NCBI RefSeq assembly: GCF_047663525.1
Contig: NC_092606.1
Span: forward strand, 8,368,501 to 8,432,500
DNA from: Anas platyrhynchos
Taxonomy: Eukaryota; Chordata; Aves; Anseriformes; Anatidae
Length of the DNA: 64,000 nt
Direction of reading: 5' to 3'
In this document: positions 1-12,400 of the stretch, one piece after another
How the letters are laid out: every line of letters starts with the position of its first letter
How positions within the stretch are numbered: position 1 is the stretch's first letter
The notes under the pieces: model-generated
Databases searched by the model: none
What the model saw: only the letters and a program-made list of their open reading frames with translations
What the model was told of the DNA's origin: nothing
Program-made: the position numbers and the translations under genes

Positions 1-300
1 TGTAACATACTCGAGGTGACCCCACTGCCTCGTATGGCCGATCCTCCTCGCTAACCGTGCCGCTCCTCGGGCACTGCAGTGGCTTTTACCTGCCCTGCAG
101 GGGCTGGGCAGCCGGGACTATGGGCGCCCAGCACGAGGTGCCTTTGCTCCAGCCCGTGCCAGCCTTGGTAAGGTCCCTGCGGAGGCACTGAGTCATCTCT
201 GAAGCTGTGGGGCGGATCAGAGAGGCTGCGGGCAAGTAAAGGGTCTCTTTTTAGCACTGGTTGTTCCTAATAAAATAATAAACTTCTTCTGATATGAAAA
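1..300 (+). other. Probable 3' UTR end of an upstream + strand gene (EIF4H by synteny)
   Basis: No coding frame is visible. Two overlapping poly(A) signals AATAAA lie at 269-274 and 277-282, as at a 3' gene end. In vertebrates that keep this block the gene before LAT2 on the same strand is EIF4H, so this is likely its tail. That assignment rests on synteny only; no EIF4H coding exon is in the window. Later AATAAA copies near 2044 and 2955 could be alternative ends. Confidence 0.35.
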
Positions 301-3300
301 AGGAGAACTGTAATCGTCCCCAGCATAGTCAGAGCAACGGTTTTGCTATAAGCAACATTTTTTTAAAGCTTCTGTCAGCTGCTTATGTTTAAGTAGACAA
401 ATGCTGCTAAAAAACACGTAATAAACTACTTCATAGCTGTGAGCTCTGCCAGAAAAGCCCATTTCGTAGCAGCTGGACCAGCAGTGGGAGGTGGTGCAGT
501 TTGCATCCCGTGCACAGAGCCACGCGTACGCCCTACAAGCCATTCACAGCTGGCTCTCGCTCTTCTGGCCTCTGGTTCAGCCCCCACGCACTGAGTTTTT
601 TGATCCATGCCTGGATTTCACATGGGAGCCCTTTATTTTTGCACCTCTGGTTAGAATCGGAGTAGATAAAATCTAAATATGAGCGCATAGGCGCAGACGG
701 TGGTTAACTGTCTTGGCAGAGCAATGTTTCCTCTGACAGCCTGATAGCAAAGTTCCCATCCCGGAGTTGCGGACGCTGTGAGCAGATGATTATTTTATCA
801 TTTTCGTGATAGAAGAGTTCCCTTCTGGGGGAGAGAGGGAGAGGGAAGGTTGCAGCTCACTGGCTGCAGCATCTCGAGGGCGCCCCGGCTCATTTAAATA
901 CAACAAAATTTCCCTTGGCTGAACGATTTGCATGCCCGTATGTATGTAGTGCCCTGGTGAGAGGTGGCGTGAGGCGTTTTGTTTGCAGTTGTAAAACGTG
1001 TGCCGGGCTGGCTGTTGCACTCTGCCAGCTATAAATACGCGGGGCTGCCGCGTGCACGTCCTATTCTTAGAGCAGGATTCGTGTCCCTGCACCACGTCAG
1101 GGCTTCAGGCCAGCAGTTACCCCCGAGCCCTTATTCATAACCCCTCCTTAGTCTTTTCAAGTGCAAAAGAAAATCATAAGCTACTGTTTTGGGGTTGTTT
1201 TACTGTTTTTTTATCAGTGCAGTGCGTTTGTGCTCACCATCTGCACGCTGCCACTGCTGGAGCACGAGACAAGGTTTTGTTCTTACTGCCGGGCAGAACG
1301 GGTCTCGGTGGGGCTGCCAGTCTGGCTGCTAGCAGCAGTGCCCTCCGGCTCTGCGCTGCCCTTCCAAGGCTCATCCTGTCTGTAAAACCTGAGAGAAGGC
1401 TTCCAACTTAGCTCGCCTCTTCCAAGCTTTGTCAGGCAGCGCCTGCCGCAAGTAACGCTCAGCGCAGCGATGATTGTCCCGAGGCTCTTTGCTAGAGGGG
1501 AAACGACTGCGGGCGTTGAATGTTTGAGGGGCATCAGCCAAATCTGGAGCTCGAGGGCTCTGTCAGCGTGCGTGGCTCTCACCCGAGCCTCTTCCTCTCC
1601 CCCTGAGGATCTGAACGGCTTCTGCGAGAGGTGGCTCTGTGCGAGCACCGCCCGTGGGGCTCCCGTGAGCCGGAGAGGGGCTGACCGGCGGCCGGCGGCG
1701 GATGTTGGGGTTAATGATTCAGATGGTGACAGGAAACCAGCAGCTGGCTAACGATCCTCTCCTCGGAGGAACCGGCACTCGGAGGCGCGTGAGGAGCTGG
1801 GACGCATGGGGACGGCCGGCTGAGGCTGCAGGTGAGCTGGGACGGGCGGGTGGCACCCAGGCTTTGGGGACACGCAGGTGGTCCCGACGGCGCGGTGAGC
1901 TCGCAGATCCCAGGCTGGAGCTCAGTGAGTGTTTTAGCTAAGGTTTGGGGTTGCCCCTGCCAGATTTCTCTGAAACACGCTGTGTTACTCCCCGCTGCTG
2001 CTCATGACCACCATCTGATGAGCTCCGAGGTAGGATAAGTGCCAAATAAAACCCCTCCGCAGCATTTAGACCCCTCAAGATGAGAGCCCACCACGTGCAA
2101 TCCGGTTTGCCTGTTTTACGCCATTATTTTTTACATCTCCTTTTCCCCTCTGCTGATGGCAGGGTAGCTTTTTTAAACTGTGTTCCTTCCGCATTTGTTT
2201 CTACTAAAATATTCTGGGCATTTTGGGGTCCCCATAGCACGAGCAGACCGTGCTGAGCTGCCATCCCCACGGATGTGTCCGGTCCTGCTTTGGACTCCCG
2301 CTTCTGGGACCGCTGCACCCCACCACGTCTTCCCCTCCACAGCCCAATCCCATAAAACAGCTGATTTTCACTACAGTTTTTGGATTTTCCATGTTTTAGG
2401 GCTAACTGGCACCTTATGAATGTGTTTATTTTACTCTGTATTAGTGCTTGAAATAACTAACCCCAGCCAGAAAATAGCTCTTTGTCCTTGCATCAGTTTT
2501 CTCTTGTGATCAATGTTCAGCGTAATGGGGGCTGTGAGGTAGACTCGTTAGGAAAACTGGGGATAATTGTGGGATAATCCTGGCTGATATCAGCTCATGT
2601 TCATTACTCGGGGGTAAATAGGAGTGCTTGTTACATAGGGGTACTTCCAGGCACACAAATTCCCTGTATCTTCGGTGCCTATCTTGCATCCCCCCGGACT
2701 CTGCAGGGAAGGGCGTTGCATGGCTCAATGCTGCCCAAACCATGGAAAATTAGGGACAGTTACAAGATATTTCCATGGAATTCGTCCTTATGCTGACGTG
2801 CATGCATGTGATTAGGATTTTGTGCTGTATTTTCCAGCTGAGGCTTTTAAAAGCATTTTATAAAGTGCTCGTCTATTCGGGAGTTCATTTATCAATTCAG
2901 TTGTCCCTCTTGTCCTGTGTCCTACTGAGATGTGCCTCCCGCTCTCCTGGCATCAAATAAAGCATGCTCTACTTGAATAGCTGTACAAAAACAGATCGTA
3001 TCTGTACCACAGCAGTTTTCTCAAGAAAAAATGACACTGGCATCAAATCAGGTAGAAAATGGGGCATGCAGACCTCTGGAAGGAGCTTGCCTGAAGGCTC
3101 AGCACTGGTCATTGAAGTGGTTCCAACCACAGGAGCTTCCTTTGGTCTGAGACTTCAGTTTCTAAGTGGATGGGACTTTCTGTGGCAATCTGTGCAACGT
3201 AGACAAACAGAAAGTCGCGTTTCTTTTCTTAGAAATGTTAGAGCCACTGGGTCAAGCTGAATATTGCATCTGTTCGATAAGTCCATGTTCCACATTTCAC

Positions 3301-4879
3301 ACAGCGAGTTTTTAAATAATCTCTCCGCGTTATAGTTCGTGCCAGTGACTCATCCAATCAGTCTGAATTAGTCTTAATTTATTGCAAATTGAAGACCATG
3401 AAACTAACTTTCAGGAGGGTAGGGAAGGCTGTTTGATATTTGCTTTTTGGGGCATTTTTACAGATAGGTTTAGTTTATGACCTAAAGCAGCATTTTCAGT
3501 CTTTATCTTGCAGTGAAAACTTACAGGGTGGGCTTGGTATCTGCAAAGAGCCGAAAATGATTTCATCAGAAATGATCTGAAAGGATAAAAAAATCACTTG
3601 AACTGTGCCACATCAACGCTCTCCTCGCTCTTCTGCATTTTTGGCAAAAAGTTTAAGTACTCTTAAAGGGTAATTAAGTAAGCTTCTCACCCCTCATGCT
3701 GCTCCAGGAAAGCTGCCCCAGACTTGCCACCCCTCTGGCAATCAGGGATTTTATATCTAGACTGTGCACGTTCTGCTTATACCCTCTCATGGTCACACCA
3801 GTGTTGTCTTTTAAAGTTAAATAGCATTTCGCACTTGGGTGTTTCTGTCCCAGACAGACTGACAGTGAATGTCTGTGGGACTTCAGCAGACGTAAAACCA
3901 GCAGCCTTCCAGCCCTCCCTGCAGAAACCAGCTCTCCTCCCGGGGCTGGTGATGGTGGCCCCGTTTTTGGGGACCATCTTGTAACTCTCACTGCTGGGTG
4001 AAAGAAACCCTCCGGGTAGGGCTAGAAACCTCCTGCCCCAGCAGCCCAGGTGAGACAACTTACTGTACACACGGCAGGACCTTTTGCAAGTCATTTTCTT
4101 CTTCCCATTAAAAAAAAATAAAATTAAAAAAAGCTTGTTTCATTGCTAGACATAGCCAAGGACATGAGAGGAGATGCCCTGCTCAGACGGGCGTGCTGCA
4201 GGGATTTTAGCTCTGGCCACGCTTCATTTATTTTCTCTGGGTGCTGCAATTCATTGCCCACATTCATTCATTTATTTATTCTGGGTGCTGCTCTCAGGGC
4301 CGTGGGCATTGCCTGCTGAGGGAGGTGCCACCGGCACCAGCTTCTTCCTGTGAGGAAAAACTTCTGCCAGTGCTAAAAAGGAGACAAACGCACAAAAAGA
4401 AAAGGGATGTGTGTATACACAGAACGGGCTGTACCTTCCCTCTCTGAATTTTACTTCTAAAGATCTGAAACTCTTCAGAAGGTTTTTTTCTACATGCTTG
4501 AGTTTAGCTCATTGAAAGCGAGCCCGCTCAGCAGGCCCTTCACTCTGCATCTTTCTCTTATGCTCAGGCCTCATCACAGACCACGCTGGCTCGAGCCTAT
4601 TTATTCTCCTCGCCCATTTCCCCAAGGCAGACAGCGGGGAAAGCACGTTCAGCCTTCCAGATAACTTATTTATAACCCGCCAGCAGTGAGTAAGTGCCTC
4701 CAACCTTCTGCTTGTCATAAACGTGTTCATCACCCTCTCCTATCAGCTCCTTTCCAGCACAGACGTGTGATTTCTTGCCTTGGCACCACGGTGCTGGGCA
4801 GCAGAGGGGAGGAGCAGTGCCCACTCTGTCTGAGCTCCCCACCTGGGCAGAACCCCAGAAATCCTGCTCTCACTTGGTC

Positions 4880-4911
<32 letters not shown>

Positions 4912-4916
4912 TTTTT
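4880..4916. repeat. T10-A20-T7 homopolymer tract
   Basis: T runs from 4880 to 4889, A from 4890 to 4909 and T from 4910 to 4916. The A block can pair with either flanking T block, so the tract is a potential hairpin or slippage site. Confidence 0.9.
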
Positions 4917-5409
4917 GAAGGCATCTGGTTTATTTGGGGAATTAAAGCTGCTTGACACAAGTGCTTAAGTAAATACTTGCAGCAAAACGTGGCATTGTTG
5001 GACCCGCTGTGAACTCCCTGAAGTGGTAGCAAGCCCTGCAGGTTCACAATGCATTTCCAGTACAGCACCAAGGAGATATTTCATGCCTTATGAGAGGAGG
5101 TTCTGTAACAAAAAGAATGGATTTTCATCAACTTGTGCTTTTGCTGAATGCAAATAACCTCCAGGCTGGGGCCGTGCTTGTCATCAGTGCTGGCGGGGAC
5201 ACTGAGCGGAAGCCTGTGCAGTGCCCGTTCAGCAGCCCCTGCGAGCAGTCCTAGTTCCCAGAGAGAGATAGTTTCGGGAAGTGGCCGGTTTTGTTACGTT
5301 ACTGACCGCTGTAGAAGTAAAACCACCGCTAGAAGGGAGATGGTGACCTGCCCTACAAAGGCACGAATTAGGTCAGTGCTGTTGGGCTCTTTCAGCTTTG
5401 CCTTACCTT

Positions 5410-5471
5410 AAAAAAAAAAAAAAAAGAGAGAGAGAGAGAAAGAGACAGAGAAAAACACCCCCAAAACTGCC

Positions 5472-5504
<33 letters not shown>
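5410..5504. repeat. Compound microsatellite: poly(A), GA repeat and (AAT)11
   Basis: A poly(A) run is followed directly by GA repeats with interruptions. After a short spacer comes a clean run of eleven AAT units at 5472-5504. Confidence 0.9.
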
Positions 5505-6317
5505 CAGCACCACCACAACTCACACCATGCCCTGGTCATTAGGCTGCTGGTACAGGACTGGGGTTCCCACTGTCGGATCGCAAACCTCCCACCAGCGTCC
5601 TCAGCCGAGACTGGTATGCACGGGAGGACGTCTGTGCAATACCAAGAGATGTGTGGCCGCTGCATGGGGAGGCCTTTGGGTTTTCTTTTGTGCGAGACAC
5701 TTTGGGGTTTCATTTGTGTGAGTCGGGGGTCACTGTGACTGGCAGTTTGGGGAAAGAAATGGCATTTACTCCTTTACGCAAGTGGAGGCAGAAGGTGCTG
5801 AGCAGGGTGGAATCCATCTGTTGCTTTCCATATGAAATATAGACATATTTTTTCACCCTACCTATCCAGCCATAACAACACCATCCAGACTTGAACTGTG
5901 ATATGGGAGATTCAGGTTAGGCAGCAGGGAAACTTCCCACCTGGCAGTGCAGCGAGTTTCTGGCCTCCAGCGAGGTGTAATGTGTCCAGCACTAGGGGCT
6001 AAAGAGGAAGATTTAGGGGGGAAAAAAATCTGTGGGTAAAGAAAATCTGGCCCTGGGGAACAGGAATGGGCAAAGTGATCAGTCCCAGTCCCAGCAGGCT
6101 GCTTTCTGTGGTATGTGTAGGTTTGTGTTTCAAAGGGAGAAACTGAAGCCGTATCGTGGTGATTATTGAATAAGTGTGTGGCTGTGGCTCGTGGAGTCAC
6201 CGGGTGTGGAAAGGAGGGGACGAGCAGGTGCATCGCCGGCAGTGGTTCTGCCAGAAGCAGAGCAGAGAGGTCCGGCGTTATGGGGGCTCACGGGTCGCTC
6301 TCGGGACTGTGTTGCAG

Positions 6318-6423
6318 GCCGGACACCGTGGGGCCATGGCACAGCTGGAGCTGCTGTGGGCGGCCGCCGCGCTGATGCTGCTCGGGGCGGCCGTCAGCGC
6401 CTGCGTCAGGTGCCAGCTCTCCG
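6318..6423 (+). CDS. LAT2: LAT2 first coding exon
   Basis: The acceptor TTGCAG ends at 6317 and the ATG is at 6336, so 6318-6335 would be 5' UTR. The exon encodes residues 1-29 plus the first base of Gly30: the membrane segment and CVRC palmitoylation motif. Donor is G|GTAAGG; phase 1 exit. Confidence 0.85.
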
Positions 6424-9400
6424 GTAAGGTGCTGCTGTGGGCACGGGGACCCCGGGGCTGGCCGGGAGGGTGCTTTCCTTCTGGGGTGTCCCCTCAGCAT
6501 GGGGGGGTGCTGGGTGCCCGCGGCTTGGGAGGCTGCAGGATGGGGCTGGGGTCCCCACAAAGAGTTTCCTGAATGCGTTTCAGCAGTCCTTCCCTTTCTG
6601 ATCTCAAAGGCCTGCGTCACCCTTTTGTAAGAGCTTTCTTTCTTTACTTTCAGGTACAAAGCGAGAGAAGAAGCAGAACAAGCAGACAAATCAGTAAGTT
6701 GCCTTTTGACATAATGTTTCTCCCCAAAACTGCTTGGGAGACCCTGGCCAGACCCAGCCCCACTGCATGCCCTGCACATCCACCAGCTGGGCAGTGCTCC
6801 TCCGATATCTGGACCTCACATGAAATAATACATACATATATATATTTATTATTTAACTATATTTATGAACATGTTCTGTATCTTCTATATATCTGTACCC
6901 CAGCTCTGCTGCCGGCAGTGCACAAGGCAGCGTGCCCCAGTAAAGGGGGAACGCCGTCACAAGGAACAACCCGAAATGAAGCTGTGCCCACGAGGCCCCT
7001 GAGTCAGTAACCCAGTGGAAAAATGTCTGGAAAAATAGGAAGGGCACATCCCTGCCTTGTCCTGTCATGGATGGGACAGGGAGAGACGCATGGCTCCACA
7101 GGCCGGTGCTGGTGGGGACGCATGCCAGAGCCAGCCCCCACAGCTGCAGCTCGAACAGCGAAGGAAACACGACCATGCACGCGCACACCCCCTTATTTCC
7201 TTCGCTAACAGACAAACCACAGCTAAATGATATTATAAAAAAAAAAAAAAGCCACCACTTTTTTAACCTTTGATAAAGGAGCGAGCATGGTGCGAAGGGG
7301 CTCTGTCAGAGGCCAGGCTGCCCGGCAGCGGGGCTTTGTGTCCTTCAGGGAGCGACGCGTGAGCCACTGATGGCTCTGTCCCACCTGCGCTGTTGTCCTG
7401 GCTTGTTGGAATTTGTGCCTGGATTCAGTTGGATTTGTGCCTGGATTTCGGGCTCATGGTGTCCCCAACGACATCTTCCTCACCCCTGGGTCTTTCCCTG
7501 GGCTGGTGTCGGCTGCGCTGCCCACGGGCCTCAAGCACATCTCTGCTGCGGAGGCCCACACGGAGGAGGCCCCAAGGGAGGCGGAGGGGAAGAATGGCCT
7601 CAGGGCCACCTCGGGTCTGTGTGGTCTGCAGCACCGGGTCTATTTTCCGTGTCGTGCACCCCACGGTTCAGCTGACGTGGTGCCTCTGTCTTTTCCAGGC
7701 TCGGAAGCCAGCAGACCTTTGAGGTGATTCGGTCCCACTCCAGTGAGTACTGCCCTTGCAGGGGCACGGGGTGGGGGCTCTGCGGGCACAGGGTGAGGCT
7801 GTGTGAAAATAAAAAGGTGACCACAAAGCCAGGCAGCCGCTGGCAGTGTGGAAGCCTCCTCAGGCACTTCTGGGCGTGTGGATTCCAAACTCTGACAAAA
7901 ACCTCCGTTTCCATTGAGAACAGATCACTAAAACCATGGAAGCGCAGGAGGTTTGGGCCCCTGACAGCACGCTGCTGGCGCCGGGGGGGAGCCCCGAGCG
8001 ATAGCAGTGACTCATCCGTCATCGCCCTCTTGCTGCTTCCTGCGGTGGGGCTGGTTGCGTGCTGACCTTTTGGTTTCTACCCTGACCGAGCCGCTGGCAG
8101 GGCTGCAGAAAATGTCACCGGCCCTGCCCGGCCCTGTCCCACTAGGCCGCAGCGAGTGTCCTCACCATCCCAGCTAAAGCTGAGGGCCCGTCGGTGCAGC
8201 TCGGCTGGGCAGAAAGGGTGCTGAGCACGCAACAGGCCCCCAAATTGAGCGTGTTTGGGGGAGAATAGGAAATAAGGCAGCGATTAGGATTGTGGCTTCC
8301 TCTGATGTGTTTGCTAGCTCTGCTGCCTGCACAGGCAGCGCGTTTCTCTCTACTCGCTTCCCGTTTGGGCCTTGGTGTGCCCTTGAGGAACAATTTGGAA
8401 GCTGTTTCAGGGCACGTTAGAGAAACGCTTGCTAATACTGGGGAATTCACTGTGTTGGATGCTCCATGCTCGTGCTGTAAGATCTGCTGCCCTTGTCATT
8501 AACATCTCGTTTTGTTCTTAGTGCTAGCTGTAACGCGAAGGCTAGACCAGATTAAGGAACCTGAAAACTTCACAATAGCAAGGTAGGTAACAAAAAAACA
8601 CACAACAAGGCATAACCTAGCTGTAGAGGCAAGCTTGGATGAAGTTTACCCAACGTATGAGAATGCCGAGGATTTGGGACTGGGTGCCGTGCCTTGTAAG
8701 TGAGGCTTGGGTTGTGCTTGCTGGTCAGTCGTGGGTTTAGTCTTTTTCTGGATTTTCTTCAGTCCACCTGCATCTTACTCGTAGTATTGAAGTCAAACCC
8801 AAGGAAACGGGCCGTGGTAGTCTGTAACAGGTACACCACAAAAAAGAACCTGCTGTTCTTTGCTTCGAAGCAGTTTGACATAAGAGATCCCCTCCTGCCC
8901 ACCACCAGCGCCCCAGGAAGCAGGGCAGCAATTGCTGCACTACCCAGGCGTGGTCATCCCCACCTTGGGGTTTCACCCCAAACCCGCCAGCTCGATGCAT
9001 TTCCTGTTGCAAACAGACAAGGGGGTTTCACGGACAGAGGTTTTCCTGCGGTTTGCTCAGAGCTGAGGATTTAGCTCCCTTCTCCTGCAAGCCCCAGCTA
9101 CAAACAACGCATTAGCCCAGCGGCACCTGCAGACTCACACAGTGCTCGCTCTCTTTCAGGAAAGCCCACGAGGAGCTCAGTGCCTCCCGTCCCTTTGGCA
9201 TTGGTGAGTATCTCTGCCGGGACGCCTGCCTGCTCGGTGGGCTCCGTGCCCACCTGGCAGTGGGGACAGACCAGCCACAGAAATCCTGGGTGGGGATGTA
9301 GTGAATCTGTGCTTGGTTACATAGCAGGGAGCTCCCTTTGTGTCTACACGGGGACGCTCAATAAGAACTGGATCCGAGGGTAAATCCAGGCTGATTTGCT

Positions 9401-12400
9401 GTCTTGCTGGTTCTGCTTAGAGCCGTGGAGCTGGATAATCCAAAATCTGCCCCCAGCTGTTCCCGCTGTGTCTGTGCTGTCTGTGCAGCCAGTGCTGGGT
9501 GTCCCCTGCCCGTGTCCCCCCATAACATCTCCCTGTGTTTTATCCCAGATAGCAGGACCGAGCCCCGGTACCAGAACTTCCTGACAGGTACGTGCCACGT
9601 GGGTGGCTTCGGGGGCTTGGGGTGGCTCACAGTGGGCATCAGGTGGGTTTGGGGGCTTGCTGTCTGCCAGGGCCATCTGCTATAGCCAGGCTTGGAAAAT
9701 GTTGGGGTTTTGAGTTTATGCAACCAGTGTGCTAACAGGAAATCCCTTGTGCTTGCAGAGGACTACCTGTGCGAGGACGCTGCCTACGTGTAAGTGACCG
9801 CAGTTGCTCACCACTGCTCGGAGGGCCATGGGCCTCCCTGAGCAGCCACGGCTGAGCGAGGTTTTCCTTCTTGCAGGGAGCCCATCCCTGTGGATTTCTA
9901 TGAGCATGCCAAGTGCTTCACCTCACCCAAAGGTAAGGTCTCTATGTGAGCACCACCACAGCCTCCAGCATGGTGTGCTGGCTGCCCTGTGGTTGTAGGG
10001 AGCCCACAGCACTGCCCCTCTCCACTTCGCTGCCCCATCACCATTTGGCCTGAGGCAGGCACAGTCCAGGGGGTGCCTTGCACCAAAAGGAGGGCTTCGA
10101 ATGTTTTGTGTGCTTGGCTTATGGGGACAGGGAGTGAAGGTACAGCAAAACACACTGCTCCATTCAAAGGCACCTTTTCCAGGCAAATATTGCATCCGTG
10201 AGACATTCTTGCCTCCCTGGGCACTCAGCGTTTCACGGTGCTGGCTTGGGCATCAGTCTGTTACCTGAAATGAACTTCAGAATGCAAATCCTATTTTTTA
10301 TTTAAAGAGATTGAGGGGAAGAGGAAAAAAAAAGAAAAAAAAAAGAAAAAAAAATATTATTTACCAAAAAAAGTACCTTATTCCAAAAAAAAACACAAAA
10401 CCTTGTGTAGCTCAGCTGCCCACAGGCACATCCAGAGAGCTGACCTGCACAAGCTGTCCCCCAAACCGACACTTTTTAGTCTATGGCAGGTTTTGTGGCC
10501 AACAGCCCTCTCCTGCAGGCAGCTGACAGCAAAGCACAAAGCCCAGTGGGGGCTGTGCCCTTCCCTCACTGCTCCAGCTTCCCTGCACCCTTTTTCCCCC
10601 TTTCTTCTCTCTGCCAGCCAAAGAGGAGGACTCCCATTCCTACCAGAATGTCTTCATTGGGGACACGTGTGGCTCCGGGCTGGGTACGTGCAGCACTTCG
10701 TGCCGAGATTCATCGCGGTTTAGTCCCCAGCTCGGGTTGCTCATTGCTGCCAGCACAAGGCGCTGGACCACAGGGGCTTTGGGCTTCCGTCCTGGGCTGT
10801 CACAATCACAAAATGAAGCTGTTTCACTTTCCTTTGGCACTGCCCACGCCACTGTGTGGAGCGATGAGGGGAGGCAGGAGCGTGGGGCTGCCCCAAGCCC
10901 GTCCGTGCCTGCAGGAACCAGGGCTGGGAGCTGGCTGAGGCAGTGTCACCAGCCTGTGGTGGCACTGGGAGGGGGTTTCCAGGGTCTGCTTTTAGCCTGC
11001 TCACTGTTCAGCATTGTCCTGTCCAAACTCTGCTTGCTCACAGATGACGTGGATGACTACGAGAACAGCCCGGCGATACACGCCTGGAAAAGCGAGCAAA
11101 GTGCGGGTATGTCCTCAGCAGCTGCCTATGGACTGGGCTCGTGGGTGGGGTGCCTGCTGTGCTACACCACACTCATTTTGGGATGTTTTTTCATCCATGA
11201 TGAACATCTAAGCGTGCAAACTGCTGTGTACATGTGGCAGTTTTACATATGGATGTGGAACAGGGCATTCCCAGTGCTTGCAAGGCCACCACGGCTCGGC
11301 CCATCTCGAAGCCCCTCTGAAACCCTGACGCTGTGATGTGAGGTTTCTTAGCCTGGCTACAAAAATGTGTCAATGCTGAGGGCTAACCGTGCTGGCCAAA
11401 AATGCAGTGCATATGGTGGGTGTTTCCAAATTATCCCAGTTAATGATGGGTGCTTTCCTTCTTCGTTAGCAGCGCTGTACATAGACAGCCAGGACGAGGA
11501 GCCGGACTACGTTAACACCAACCCTGCGTCGGACCCCACCCTGCTGTCAAAGCAAAGGTAAGGAGAGCAAACACTTGATGAACATATTTAGGAAAGGGAG
11601 GACTGTGTTTGGGTTGTGAAACCAATTCTGAGCAGTTTCAGGCTGCGTGCTGCAGGCAGGACCCCCAGACCCCGCTGGTTTGTGCAGTGTGGGGGCAGAG
11701 CACAGCGAGGGGTCCCCTGGAGCCCCGGCTGGTGCTGCACGCTCTGCTCTGCGCTCAGCAGCAACCCGGTAGCTGCTGATACCGAGTTTCTGGAGGCAAT
11801 TAAAAGCCAAAAGCATGCGCAGAGCACCCTGCAGTCTTCCTGCAGCTCTGAGCGAGTGGGTGACAAAATACAGTGTCAGTACGGAAGAAAACCAGCCCCA
11901 GAGACACCAAGCACCATGACGGGGGCTGGTTTGTGGCCCCAAACGGGCTCCCGCAGCCCTCGTGGGGAGTCTGCAGTAAATGGCAGCTGAGCCATCAGCA
12001 GAGATCAGAAAGGCAGGGGAGTGGATGTGGGTTGCTGGGAAAGGGTTAAAAAACCCACAACCATCACCGTGCTCATGTATGAGCCTGTGGTGTCTCTACA
12101 GCGTGCAGTGCTGGTCACCCTGCTCGGGACTGGAGCCCAGCTGGGACAGGTACTGGGACCAGTATCACTCCCTGCTGGGTTTTTGCTCTCCGAGCACCTG
12201 CAGGACCCAGTGGGATCGTCCCTGTGCCAAGTGGCACCCACAGACTGCAGGTGCCAGCAGCAGGCCGACCCCAGATGGGATTTTTTTGAAACCATGCAAA
12301 GTATTTAAGGCTTGCCATCACCATCCAAAGCCCAGACGCCCTGTTCTTAGTGTTGCAGCATTTGTTTGAACCTCAGCAGCCCATCCTCAGCAGCATTTGC

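Larger units (their letters stand above)
301..6317. other. Intergenic region and probable LAT2 upstream/5' noncoding DNA
   Basis: I see no coding exon here. A GC-richer patch at about 1530-1900 could hold promoter elements but shows no clear TATA or CCAAT arrangement. The stretch also holds A/T homopolymer tracts and microsatellites, listed separately. A splice acceptor ending at 6317 implies that a noncoding LAT2 exon lies somewhere in this interval; I could not place it. Confidence 0.5.
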
